A stretch of 64,000 nt of DNA, from assembly GCA_039090855.1 (NCBI GenBank), contig CM077011.1, forward strand, positions 24,147,001-24,211,000. Direction: 5' to 3'. Below are positions 31,381-41,934 of this stretch, one piece after another. The notes beneath the pieces were generated by a model. That model made no database searches and was not told the origin of the DNA. It saw only the letters and a list, made by a program, of their open reading frames with translations. This DNA is from Macrothele yani. Its lineage: Eukaryota > Arthropoda > Arachnida > Araneae > Macrothelidae. Numbering within the stretch: position 1 is the first letter of the stretch; each line of letters starts with the position of its first letter. The position numbers and the translations under genes were made by a program.

Positions 31381-32175
31381 ACTAGCTTAAACTAATAACA
31401 AACTGGTTAAAGTGCAAATGAATTAGTTGTTAATACTAACAAAACTAAATTAATGGTTTTCTCTAATTCATAAACTTCACATTTATACGATCTACCAATT
31501 CTGTTGAATGGAATCAGGATTATTACTGTCTCTACGCACTCTTTTATAGGTACAACTGTACACGATGACTTGAAATGGAACAAACACATTGAAAATTTAA
31601 GTAACACGATTTCTAGAAATATCGGAGTGGTCAGTAGTACCTTGCTAAACTTAACACCAAAAACATTAATTTCTATTTATCATACACTAATTCAAACACA
31701 TATCAATTATTGTATTTTAACCTGGGAACAAACTACACAATATAATATCAATAAACTACAGATATTGCAAAATAGATGTATAAGACTAATACACCTTAAA
31801 AAATCAAATAATTTCCAACCAATCTCATATATTCGGTCAAAAGGGAACCCCAACATATATAATATTTTAAATAAAAAGCAATTATGTGATTATAACTTGG
31901 GAAAATAATGTATAAAAGAATTAAAAATGGTTTACACAATGATATAATGACACTAAATATACAGTACATTGTCATTACCACAATACTAGGAATAAACCAC
32001 TACTAGTTCCAATGTTCCCACAAACTGAGAAACTTAAAATGAATATAAATTATAGAGGCCCAAAATTTTGGAACTCGTTGCCCCAAGAACTAACATCTAT
32101 TAATAATTTTAACTAATTTAAAATAAAATTAAAAACACATCTTATGAAATACTGTAATTAGTAAACAAATCGCTG
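31381..32175 (+). pseudogene. Jockey/CR1-type reverse transcriptase, piece after TRIM insertion
   Basis: Continues the frame broken at 30792. The open block 31504-31908 has FIGTTVHDDLKWNKHI, SRNIGVVSSTLLNL, IYHTLIQTHINYCIL and LQILQNRCIRLIH, the thumb and C-terminal part of this enzyme group. FWNSLPQEL near 32070 and LKTHLMKYCN near 32130-32160 close the protein. The 3' UTR probably continues past two Tc1 elements to about 35310. Confidence 0.8.
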
Positions 32176-32411
32176 ATTGAATGGATGATGATACTGGGTA
32201 GTGGACTGTAAGCTGTATATATTGAATACGCTACTCAACGATGAATAATGTTACATGGGAAAAGGGATATGAATAAGGATTATAACTATAATATAAAGTG
32301 AAAGGATACAAGTATAGCTGCCAAGACTAATTAAAAGAGTAAAACTTCAGAAAAATGGATTAACGTGATTGTAGAATGAGGTGCAAACGATATTTGCTGT
32401 CTATTTTTATA

Positions 32412-33621
32412 TGCACTATCTACCAACAAGTAATTGGACACCACTGCAATCGACGATATCTACGGTCCTGATACACGTCACGGCCGCTGCCGTTAAATAT
32501 CGTGTGGGAAACAACAACGCAACTAGTCGCATTCAAGATGCCACGTAGTTCGGAGCTCTCTGATTTCGAGAAAGGTGTAATCGTCGGGTATCACAGAAAT
32601 GGCCGATCCATACGTAACATATCCAGCGAGTTGAATTACCCAAATCAACAGTGGCCTACGTGATTGGCAAGTGGAAGATGAGAGGTGACTGTCGGAATGC
32701 GGCCCGACCCAGCAGACATACAAAATTTGGAGTTAGAGACCGAGAGAAATTCGGAAGAACCGCACCAAATCAAGGGGCCACATCCGCGAGGAGTTTCAAC
32801 AGGCATCCGGAAGTGTTCTTTTGATGAATACCAACGGTAAGGAAGTCCATCTGCTCGGTTACCGTGGACGTGCTGCCGCCCACAAGCCTTTGATCACCAA
32901 GTCCAAAAGCGCTGCTCGGCTAACGTGGTGCAAAGAACGTCGACAGTGGACCGTTGAACAGTGGAAACCGGTTCTCTGGAGCGACGAATCAAGGTTCACA
33001 CTATACCGTTCGGATGGCAGGGTCTGGGTTTGGCGTCTGCCTGGAGAACGCCTCCTGCCGGAATGTATTGTGCCAACTGTGAAGTTCGGCGGCGGTGGAA
33101 TTATGCTATGCGGGTGTTTCTTCCGGTATGGCACGGGACCCTTGGTCGCAATTCTTAGTAGACTGAACGCCGAGACCTACTGCACCATTTTGGATGACCA
33201 TGCGCTTTATACGTTGTGGCAGTTTTACGGGGTGGACCCATGTTACTTTCAGGATGACAATGCTACCTGTCATGTTGTGAGGTCCACCATGGCTTGGTAT
33301 GGTGACAATGGAGTTAATCAAATGGACTGGCCTACGCAGAGCCCGGACCTTAATCCTACCGAGCACCTCTGGGACTAATTGGAGCTTCGACTTAAGGGGT
33401 GCCCCTCACCGTCCGAAATCGGTGAAGGAACTGACCTGTCTTCTCCAAGCCGAGTGGAAGAAAATACCGCTAGCCGTCGTACAACGCCTGGTTGAGAGTA
33501 TGCCCCGAAGGGTCGCAGCTGTAATCGCCGTTCGTGGAGGCTCCACCAACTATTGAAGTTGAATAAACTTCGTTTTCCTTTGCTATCACAGGTGTCCAAT
33601 CGCTTGTTGGTAGATAGTGTA
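32412..33621 (+). mobile_element. Tc1-like element, family C, copy 2
   Basis: Ends CACTATCTACCAACAAGTAA and GCTTGTTGGTAGATAGTGTA match copy 1 at 4667-5889. TA at 32410-32411 and 33622-33623. 1210 bp, opposite orientation to copy 1. Confidence 0.92.
32538..33556 (+). pseudogene. Tc1-like transposase, family C, copy 2
   Basis: ATG at 32538 (MPRSSELSDFEKGVIVGYH). Frameshifts occur in the DNA-binding half; the block 32821-33378 is open and holds WSDESRF and FQDDNATCH. A frameshift with a stop after PTEHLWD (near 33378) separates the C-terminal part, which ends at the TGA at 33554-33556. All three catalytic residues are present but the frame is broken. Confidence 0.9.
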
Positions 33622-33675
33622 TATGTATGTGATTACATAGTGAAGTGCAAATGATACTTGTTGTTTATTTAACTA

Positions 33676-35102
33676 CACTGACGGAAAAAAATCCCAACAC
33701 CACGAAAACAATTAGTTGTAGAGGAATGAAATGGCGGCAATAATTTTGTATAGGTAACATATTTAATCGATTAAGGTTTCAAGATCACAGCTTATTGTAA
33801 GCGCGAAAAGAGCCATTTTAAATGTGAAATGCTGGTACATTAATAACCGGTGTAACCGCCAGAATGTTGAATGCAAGCATGCAAACGTTCATGCATTGTG
33901 TCGTACAGGTGCTGGATGTCAGTTTTCGGGATGGAGTTCCATGCCTGTTGCATTTGGTCGGTCAATACAGGGACGGTTAATGCTGGTTGGGGGTGATGCT
34001 GGAGTTTTCCTCCAATGATGTCCCATACGTGCTCGATTGGTGAAAGATCTGGTGATCTAGCAGGCCACGGCAACATGTCGACACTCTGTAGAGCATGTTG
34101 GGTTACAACAGCGGTATGCGGGCGAGCGTTATCCTGTTGGAAATCACCCCCTGGAATGCTGTTCATGAATAGCAGCACAACAGGTTGAATCACCAGAGCG
34201 ACTTACAACTGTGCCGTCAGAGTGCTTTGGATATCCACGAGAGTGCTCCTGCTGTCATAGGAAATTGCTCCCCAGACCATAACTCCAGTTGTAGGTCAAG
34301 TGTGTCTCGGCCGCAGACAGGTTGGTTGGAGGCGCTCACCTGTCCTCCTTCTAACCAACACACGGCCATCACTGGCACACAAGCAGAACCGGCTTTTATC
34401 AGAAAACACAACAGATCTCCACTCCGTCCTCCAATGAACTCTAGATTGACACCACTGACGTCGCAAACGGCAGTGCTTTGGAGTAAGTGGAATGCACGCA
34501 ACAGGGTGTCTGGCTCAGAGCTGTCCATTAAATAACCGATTTGTAACAGTTCGTTGTGTCACTGTGGTGGCAACTGCAGCTCGAATTGCTGCCGCAGACG
34601 CGGTACGATGAGCCACTGCCATATGCCCTACACGGCGGTCTTCCCTCTAAGTCATGCCACGAGGCCGGCCGGAACCCGGTCTTCTTGAGGCAGTACCTTC
34701 CCTTTACCACCGCTGCCAATAATCATGCACCGTGGCTACATTCCTGCCAAATCGTTCTGCAATATTGCGGAACGAAAATGCACCTTCTCGTAGCCCTATT
34801 ACTCGACCTCGTTCAAACTCCGTGAGCTGTTGATAATGGCTTCTTCGTCTTCTTAAAGGCATTCTTGACTAACATCAACACACTACGTCGAATCTCAACG
34901 ATAACTAACGCTCACGAACGTTACAGCGCGTATTTACAGCAAACCTGCTTTGCATGTTCCGAGGGGCGCTACTAGCGCCACACGTATGCGCCGAGCGCGA
35001 AATTTGCATAGACGTCATATTACAGATGCACTCTCACCGCCTATTAACTGTCGTTTATCTAACACAACCTCTTCTTGGTGTTGGGATTTTTTTCCGTCAG
35101 TG
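33676..35102 (-). mobile_element. Tc1-like element, family A, full length
   Basis: Ends CACTGACGGAAAAAAATCCC and GGGATTTTTTTCCGTCAGTG with TA at 33674-33675 and 35103-35104. 1427 bp. It matches the partial copy at 1-637. Confidence 0.95.
33840..34862 (-). pseudogene. Tc1-like transposase, family A, five in-frame stops
   Basis: One uninterrupted frame of 341 codons from the ATG at 34860-34862 to the stop at 33840, with five internal stops and no frameshift. Helix-turn-helix first (LREGAFSFRNIAERFG). The first catalytic site reads FSDKSRF (usual E after D replaced by K), the second FQQDNARPH, and the glutamate is in DLSPIEHVWD. The pattern of nonsense changes only, also seen in families C and E, suggests modest age. 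Confidence 0.9.
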
Positions 35103-35104
35103 TA

Positions 35105-35310
35105 TAATGAAGGTTATTAATGATGGATCATATTTACATATGTGCTGACTATGAACTAACTCGTGTTTTATTCACATATCAACCTACCATGTATATGTTG
35201 CCTTGTTTTTTTTTAAGCTTCATGTTTTCTGTGTTCTTTTCTCCCTTTTTCCTAGTTGCTGCAGTGGCAACTGAAGGAATGAATAAAACGAAATGAAATT
35301 AATGAAAATG
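35105..35310 (+). other. Possible 3' end of the split Jockey-like element
   Basis: Ends with GGCAACTGAAGGAATGAATAAAACG and an ATGAAAT-rich tail near 35285-35310, in the style of the other Jockey-like 3' end at 15590-15621. If so, both Tc1 elements at 32412 and 33676 inserted into its 3' UTR. Weak evidence. Confidence 0.35.
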
Positions 35311-35915
35311 AGTAATGAATTACATGTGCACATGTGCTTTGTTGCGATTGCAACAAAAAACGGCTTTTCACAACTCTGACGTATTCTCAACCACAGTATC
35401 GTGATATGATGTCAGAGCTGCGTTATGTCACACGATCAAAGCCGTTTCAACAACCTCTTAGAGAAAGGAAATGTTAATTCACGAATATTCGTCCTTTTTG
35501 TGGCTCATAATAGATTTATAAATAATTGGTAGAGACATTTTCTTCACTCCTTTTGTAGCTGCAAACGGTGAAGTGTGTGGGTCATTAAGTACAATCACTG
35601 ATTTAAGGTCTACTCGTGCTTTTAGATATTGAATCTGTAACTCAGTGCGGAACTGAATACTTATGAGTTATTTGGCACAAGGCAAACATGTTTTCCTTAT
35701 AGAAAAACTCTTTACACGTTGCTCTTGAGTAGCTAAGGACACAGACGTCATTGAAGTATAGTAAGTCTAATGGATGACAACTAATACATATTTTACTGAC
35801 ATTTATTTTATAAAACAAATATGCAGTTGAAAAGTATGATCTATAAGTTGCTATTGTCTTTGCAACACGTTGCAAAAGTTATCAGCGAGAAAGATTTACA
35901 GACATATGTACATAC
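35311..35915. other. Intergenic, nothing recognised
   Basis: About 600 bp without recognisable features. Confidence 0.5.
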
Positions 35916-35919
35916 ACTA

Positions 35920-36416
35920 TATAACGAAGTAAATTTCTCCGTCATTTTTATCCGCGCCATGATTCGAACCCGGGTCCCCTCATTCCGGAATAAGTTGCTC
36001 TACCAATTGAGCTACGCGGACATTTTATTCTGATTCCTATCTGCCTTTATGTCGTGTGCGTCCTTCTGGCAGGTACGTCACATCTCCTGGTACGTTACAT
36101 CATCTCCCCCTTATTTTTTTTTTCGAAGTGCTGGAGAAGGGATTCTCTTATTTTTCCTATCTCGCGGTGTGGAAATAACATCACACCAATGCGAGATTTT
36201 GAACGGTCGGGTCATCCGGATAGTTCGGGCGCCATTATAACGAAGTAAATTTCTCCGTCATTTTTGGTCTACTCCGGGATTCGAACCCGAGGCCGCTTAT
36301 TCCGGAACAAGTCGCTCTACCAACTGAGCTACGCAGACATTTCATTCTGATTCCTATCTGCCTTTATGTCGTGTGCGTCCTTCTGGCAGGTACGTCACAT
36401 CTCCTGGTACGTTACA
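35920..36416 (-). mobile_element. TRIM with tRNA-like LTRs (copy d, short body)
   Basis: LTRs 35920-36099 and 36236-36416 (180 and 181 bp) with target ACTA duplicated at 35916-35919 and 36417-36420. The LTR is 17-18 bp longer than in copies a and c because it starts further out at TGTAACGTACCAGGAGATG; the solo LTR b shares this. The body is only about 136 bp after a deletion, yet the primer-binding site (36223-36234) and a short purine tract remain. No TTTT on the element strand. Confidence 0.9.
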
Positions 36417-36679
36417 ACTATTATGTTCAAACACAACTATATATATTCACCATATTCAAGTAAGAAATTTTGTGGCAAGTCCAATCTGCAAATGTCATAA
36501 AATTAAATGAATAATTCCTTATGATGCGACAAAATACTTAACTGTCTCGAAAAACTTCACCTGAACTGTAGTTTATAGCAGTATTCCCTGATTAGGAACA
36601 AGTCCGTAATGATCATAGTAGGTTCGCAGTAAGTTCTAGGTAAATATAAATGGTTAATATAAATCAAATACGCGGAGAT
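36417..36679. other. AT-rich intergenic stretch
   Basis: Nothing recognised except the 12-mer AAGTTCTAGGTA at 36631-36642, repeated at 36848-36859 beyond the hairpin. Confidence 0.5.
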
Positions 36680-36846
36680 AATGTAAATGGACGATATCAT
36701 CGCTCTGTCCACGTTATTTTATAAACAACGCATAGCGACTGAAAAATTGTGTTCCGACACCGCTGGTATCAAAACACAATTTTTCAGTTGCTATGCGTTG
36801 TGTATAAAATAACGTGGACAGAGCGATGACATCGTCCATTTACATT
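36680..36846. repeat. 167-bp near-perfect hairpin
   Basis: Arms of 74 bp (36680-36753 and 36773-36846) pair with few mismatches around a 19-base loop. Arm starts AATGTAAATGGACGAT and ends with GAAAAATTGTGTT at the loop. The 12-mer AAGTTCTAGGTA lies on both sides (36631-36642, 36848-36859). Could be a foldback MITE or a hairpin-RNA source. Confidence 0.8.
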
Positions 36847-36977
36847 TAAGTTCTAGGTAGTTTCAACATTTATTCATCAGAATATCTGCGAACATCCACT
36901 GTAGGTTGAATTTCTGTGTTTTGTAATGTAGTTATTGCAAACATTGTATAAGTTCATGCTATATTATTGCCTCTGTT

Positions 36978-38260
36978 TCAAACACTGTATACGTTCATGG
37001 CATTTACTACCTCTGTTTCAAGATATAAGGTATGAAGATGAATATTTGAATACAACAAAACTGATACTTCGTTTAATGAGAAAAAAATTACAAACACATC
37101 CATTGCACCCTGACACATTGACATTTGTGAAATATGCACAGTCACGTTCATGTTTTGAATATTATGTCCAGCAGGTGACGACCATTTTGACGTCAGCACT
37201 TGGACATTTCTGCGACGGAAATCGTCCATGGCACGTTCCAACATCTCAATAGGAATGTTTGTGACTCCTGTAGGGATGTTGTATTTCAGCTCAGCAATGG
37301 TGTGTGGCCGCCTTGCATACACCTTAGTTTTAAGGTGCCCATACAGAAAATAATCACAAACTGACAAGTCTGGTGACCTGGATGGCCCACGAAATGTCAC
37401 AATTCCGGGATATGTTGCGGTTTCCGAAAATTCGGTGTATAGCTTCCATGGAAATTCTCGCACTGCGAGACGTAGCACAGTCTTGCTGAAACCAAAATGG
37501 CTCATCTGAAGGAAATCGTGCAAGTTGCGGTGTGAGGAAGATGTCTATCATATTGGCCCACCTGTGAGTTGTTACCATTGCTGCTCATCCTCGAAAAAGT
37601 AAGGGCCGATTATTCCCATTGAAGAGACCGCACACCACACTGTAACCCGCTAACTGTGTAACTGCCGTTGATGCACTTGACGGGAATTATCCCCTGACCA
37701 ATAGCGAAACTTTTGTTTATTCACAAAACCACTAAGGTGAAAATGGAACTCATCACTCATCCACAATAAACGCAAGCAAGCTTCATTGCCTTGCATTTCC
37801 GCCAAAAGCTCAACACACAGATCCATTCGTCGTTCGAAATAATTTTCATTTAACTGTTGCACAACCTGTATCTTGTAAGGTTGTAACTTTAACTCGTCCG
37901 GTAAGATTATATGGACAATATGACTGGAAATCGCCACTTCTGAAAAACTTCGTCTCAGAGAACATTTTGCACTTTCTGTATTCTGTCTCGTGTTCGAATA
38001 CTCCTAGGCCTACCTGTAGGTTTTTGCTTCAATGCACTTCCAGTAGCCTCAAACGTCTTCGCCCATAACCTGATGGCTTGTTCTGATGGAATAGGATCAT
38101 GCATCCAGAGATTCAAATAACTCCGATATTCTCGTCTAGCACTGGAAGCACAGTCACCGTTTCTGTCAAATGCCTTAACAGCTACAACATATTGAGATCC
38201 ACTCCACCAACTGATGTCTCTGCAAATGGCGTCGTTTGGTGAAACAAATGACAATACATA
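36978..38260 (-). pseudogene. DDE transposase of IS630/Tc1-mariner type, probable DD41D spacing
   Basis: Minus-strand order: N-terminal DNA-binding part with SEQAIRLWAKTFEATGSALK and TGRPRSIRT (38090-37990), HPYK-like LQPYKIQVVQQLNENYFERR (37880-37820), first catalytic area MSDEFHFHLSGFVNKQKFRY (37760-37700), second FWFQQDCATSRSARISMEA (37500-37440), and after a frameshift SPDLSVCDYFLYGHLKTKVY near 37380-37320. The last acidic residue is D, about 41 residues after the QQD aspartate, as in DD41D families. At least three frames are used. Terminal repeats not found. Confidence 0.78.
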
Positions 38261-38439
38261 CGTGTTGCCAACATCATTAGGAAACGTTTGCGAAGAAATC
38301 AAAAATCCCCGTTTTTCTGCCGCATGCTGTATAATAACCCACACAGTGCAAATTTCTGAGGATAGTTATGGTACACAATTAGTCATTACAAGCATTTCCT
38401 ACTTAAGCAGAGATGGAAACGGCAGGGGAAGACGGGATT

Positions 38440-38816
38440 TGTTAAGATTTCTTACAGTGGGTCTTCATTCACGTTCCGTCAGTTCGTGCGGTCTTCCTGA
38501 ACGTCTTTTTACTGTAGTTGCACCGTCCTGCTTCCATCTCTTCACGACAACACTTACAGTCGATTTTGGTATGTTTAGTTTAGCTGCAACGCTCCATATC
38601 GAAACGTTACCCAAACGACAGTTTATGACCAGCCCACGATGGAACTCAGAAAGTTCAGGTCTACGCGGCAAATACGCTTCAAAGTTACTGATAACACGAT
38701 AGAACATTTCAGCTTTATATTCGTACCTCCCCAATCACAGTACATCTTACTGAGCCATCGGTCTTTGCACTTATGCAAATATTTGATGGTGTCCGCATAC
38801 TTTTGATAATTCAGTG
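38440..38816 (-). pseudogene. Tc1-like transposase fragment with one element end
   Basis: The right end reads ATAATTCAGTG followed by TA at 38817-38818. On the minus strand, 38734-38465 is open: LPRRPELSEFHRGLVINC and IPKSTVSVVVKRWKQDGATT form a Tc1 helix-turn-helix. The rest of the element is missing; the DD41D gene lies to its left. Confidence 0.75.
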
Positions 38817-38820
38817 TATA

Positions 38821-39743
38821 GGTCCGATCAAAAAGAACCGAGACTAGGCCGATATACAACAATGTAATCACGTTCCTTACGTCTGGCTATGATGTCCCTC
38901 AAAGTAGTCGCCTTGGGCAGCGATACACCGCTGCCAGCGTTTTTGCCACTGTTGGAATGCTACCTGGAAGTCCTGTTTGCGAATCGTGTCAAGGAATGTC
39001 TGCGATTTGCGCTGGATCTCGTCGGCAGTTTCAAAATGGCGACCCTTGAGCTTCACCTTCGGGAACAGAAATAAGTCGCAGTCTGGTGAGTAAGGCGGGT
39101 GAGGGAGGGTAGTCATGCAGCTACGGCTGCAAAACTGGAGAGTTGCTTACGCTTTCTCAGCTGTTGCATTATCGTGATGGAGCAGGAAATCGCCCCTGCG
39201 CCACATTTCACGTCGTTTGCGGTGAATGTCCCCCCTAAGACGCCGCATAATACCGCAGTAGGAAAGCGCGGTGACGGTCTGGCCTAAGGGGACGAATTCA
39301 AGGTGCACAACCCCACGAATGTCGAAAAACACGATAAGCATGCTTTTGGTTGCACTCCGGACCTGTCGGGCCTTCTTCGGTCGTGGAGATGCCGGGCTCT
39401 CTTCCACTGCGACAACTGCTGTTCGGTCTCCGGGTCGTAACTGTAGACCCAAGTCACGTCCCCGGTGATGACACGCGACAGGAACGTTGGTTCCCGATTT
39501 GCCTAGTTTGACGCAGAATACGATGTTCGCTCGCTGCTCTAATTTGCAGTCCATACCAAAATCGCAGTTGTGCTATGCACGTTGTCATTAAACATGGTGT
39601 AGCACAGCTCTCGATGTTCACAGAACGACGTTACTCCACACAATGTCTCAGGAAGGTCACTGCCCTCGGCCGCTGCTCGCGCATTAGCGCAGTCCCATCT
39701 GTTGGCTAGATACGTACCTAGTCTCGGAACTTTTTGATCGCAC
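38821..39743 (-). mobile_element. mariner element, internally deleted
   Basis: Inverted ends GATCAAAAAGAACCGAGACTAG (left) and CTAGTCTCGGAACTTTTTGATC (right) with TA at 38819-38820 and 39744-39745. 923 bp, against about 1.3 kb for a full mariner. Confidence 0.88.
38877..39554 (-). pseudogene. mariner transposase with internal deletion
   Basis: From 39554 the N-terminus MDCKLEQRANIVFCVKLGKS matches mariner transposases, but the frame then jumps to the catalytic core (SPASPRPKKARQVRS, VFFDIRGVVHLEF), so most of the DNA-binding region and the first catalytic aspartate are lost. The second aspartate is in LLHHDNATA near 39165, and after a frameshift HPPYSPDCDLFLFPKVK carries the third (DD34D type). 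The C-terminal QKRWQRCIAAQGDYFEG is well kept. Confidence 0.88.
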
Positions 39744-39745
39744 TA

Positions 39746-40166
39746 CGTATTTGCAAAATTATTGGATAATTCCTTGCTGCGTAAGTCGACATTACATTGG
39801 GGTTCGGAACCTCCAGATGGGAACGACTTCCTTAAAACACAATATCATTCAAAAAGTTATTTGTTGTCTCACCCCTTCGCTTTAATACTGATTCTCAAAT
39901 TGCGATTAATAATAACTAATAACATATGAAGAAGGTTGAATTATTTAAATTCTAAAATAAGTAAACATCTAAAAAAATATGTTTTTCTCTACTAATTAAA
40001 ACATAACCAATATAAAAAGCTATCAGGTGATTATAATAAAAAATAGCCATTTTTTTATTGTAATCACCTGATAGCCCCATGTGATTACGACACAAAGAAC
40101 TTTTATATTGGTTATTTTTTATAATCATAAAAACCCTGCACGTTTAGGCCTTAATCTAGCCTTGAG
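39746..40166. other. AT-rich intergenic stretch with hairpin
   Basis: Contains the inverted repeat 40003-40115; otherwise nothing recognised. Confidence 0.5.
40003..40115. repeat. Imperfect hairpin with bulge
   Basis: The left arm 40003-40042 (ATAACCAATATAAAAAGC, then TATCAGGTGATTATAATAAA) pairs with 40051-40075 and 40101-40115. A block of about 25 bases in the right arm (40076-40100) is unpaired and partly repeats TGTGATTAC. MITE-like. Confidence 0.65.
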
Positions 40167-40170
40167 ACAT

Positions 40171-40776
40171 TATAACGAAGTGAATTTCTCCGTCATTTTT
40201 GGTCCACGCCGGGAATCGAACCCGAATCCATTTATTCCGGAATGAGTAGCTCTACCAACTCAGCTACGCAGACGTTCGTTCTTGTTGCTATCTGCCCTTA
40301 TGTCGTGTGCGTCCTGCGTTGCAGGCACGTCGCATCTCCCCCTCCCCCCAAAAGAGGGCCGGGGCATGGCCCGCGGGTGAGCGGTGACCATGAATTGTTG
40401 CTGGCAGCCATCCGCTGTAGAACGTGCACTTGAGAACTACTAGTCGATCTGGTGTGTGGAATGCAACGTCACACACATCTATTTTTCGAAGCGCCGGAGA
40501 AGGGATTCTCTTATTTTTCCTATCTCGCGGTGGGGAAAGAACATCATACCATTGCGATATCTTGAACGGCCGGGTCATGCGGGAAGTTCGGGCGCCATTA
40601 TAACGAAGTAAATGTCTCCGTCATTTTGGTCCACGCCGGGGATCGAACCCGAGTTGCTCCCCGGCGTGGACCAAAATTCGGAACAAGTCGCTCTACCAAC
40701 TGAGCTAAAGCAGACGTTCGTTCTAGCTGCTATCTGCCTTTATGTCGTGTGCGTCCTGCGGGGCAGGCACGTCACA
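40171..40776 (-). mobile_element. TRIM with tRNA-like LTRs (copy e)
   Basis: LTRs 40171-40334 and 40599-40776. The target duplication is ACAT/ACAC (40167-40170, 40777-40780), one mismatch. Primer-binding site at 40586-40597 is intact. The 5' LTR (right copy) carries a snap-back rearrangement inside the tRNA-like part (see 40623-40677). It lies a few bases left of the Tc1 element at 40784. Confidence 0.87.
40623..40677. repeat. Perfect 20-bp inverted repeat inside a TRIM LTR
   Basis: Arms 40623-40642 and 40658-40677 are exact reverse complements with a 15-base loop. The right arm replaces the anticodon side of the tRNA-like sequence seen in the other LTRs. Looks like template switching or self-primed synthesis. 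Confidence 0.9.
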
Positions 40777-40930
40777 ACACATACAATGATGTGCCAAAAG
40801 ACACAGGATAGCAGTATGCAAATGTTTAACTGGCTCTGCCGTCGTATAAAGGGCTTCGACGCACTCCACGATAATTTTCAGTTGCAAGGTGAATTCTCGG
40901 GAGACAGGTTGAACAACCGCCGGTAGGATT

Positions 40931-41353
40931 ATGGCAAGGCGACATGATTTATCGGAGTTTGTTCTAGCATGGTAATGGGAGACAGATGGATGGGACATTC
41001 AATTTCCGAAATTGTGCAAACATCCAACATTCCGAGATCCAATGTTTTACGTGTTACGGAGAATAGCTCATGGAAGGAATTACTAGTTACCACCCACAGT
41101 GGTCAGCTCAGTTGCCGAATCACGAGTGCTGAATGACTGTGACCAGCGCCGTGTGACCAGTAGGATTGTCCATGCTAACAGACAAGCAACACTGGCTCAA
41201 ATAAAACCTACATTCAATGCAGAAGGTACCAGAGACATATCCATCAAGTCAATGCAGCGTAATGTAGGGTCCATTGGATATGGGAGCAGAAGACCCACCA
41301 AAGTGCCTTTGGTAACATCATGACATTGGACACAGCGCCTCACCTGGGCTTGT
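40931..41353 (+). pseudogene. Tc1-like transposase, family G, N-terminal half
   Basis: ATG at 40931 (MARRHDLSEFVLAW) then stops and shifts. SRIVHANRQATLAQIKPTFN and GYGSRRPTKVPLV near 41160-41320 are the second helix-turn-helix and linker. Continues after the insertion at 44857. Confidence 0.8.
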
Positions 41354-41356
41354 CAT

Positions 41357-41383
41357 AAATACATACATACATACATACATACA

Positions 41384-41414
<31 letters not shown>
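41357..41414. repeat. (ATAC)n microsatellite, retroelement tail
   Basis: About 14 units of ATAC on the plus strand at the 3' end of the minus-strand retrotransposon. Confidence 0.9.
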
Positions 41415-41415
<1 letters not shown>

Positions 41416-41525
41416 CACATGCATATCACTAAGCTGTTCTCTGAGATTCAGAGGCTAGCTCCAAAAAGGAAAACAAACTACCAGATAATTTATATTTATT
41501 GTTTGCGTATCAAATTTCTCCATTT

Positions 41526-41932
41526 TTAGCAATCTTGACATACAACTCGTGCTTCACTGACATCCATCACACGCCGTACACAAGATCTTCTGTACTTGAT
41601 ACTCAAAATCTTTTTCTCATGCAGACACTCCTGAATCTGATCCTCCCATGACTTCCTCGGCCTTCCTCTACCTTTCCTTCCTGCCACTTGGGCTAAAAAG
41701 ATTTTCTTAGTAAGCATCTCATCACTCATTCTTTCAAAGTGGCCAAACCACCAAAGCATATTAGTCACCATCTTGCTAACAATATTTTCCTTCACATCAC
41801 ACAACTGCGACACATCTTCATTCCTCGCACAATCAGATAGTGTTTTGCCGCAACCCCCTCGTAAGTAACGCATTTCTCCAGCACACAAACGACTCCTATG
41901 TTTTGTTCTGTAGTGCCCAGGATTCACTGCTA
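41526..41932 (-). pseudogene. Reverse transcriptase C-terminal part
   Basis: From 41927: RLCAGEMRYLRGGCGKTLSD, then NMLWWFGHFERMSDEMLTKK and GRKGRGRPRKSWEDQIQE, the conserved tail of a widespread non-LTR reverse transcriptase group. It is the continuation of 43142-44600 across the Tc1 insertion. Confidence 0.82.
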
Positions 41933-41934
41933 TA

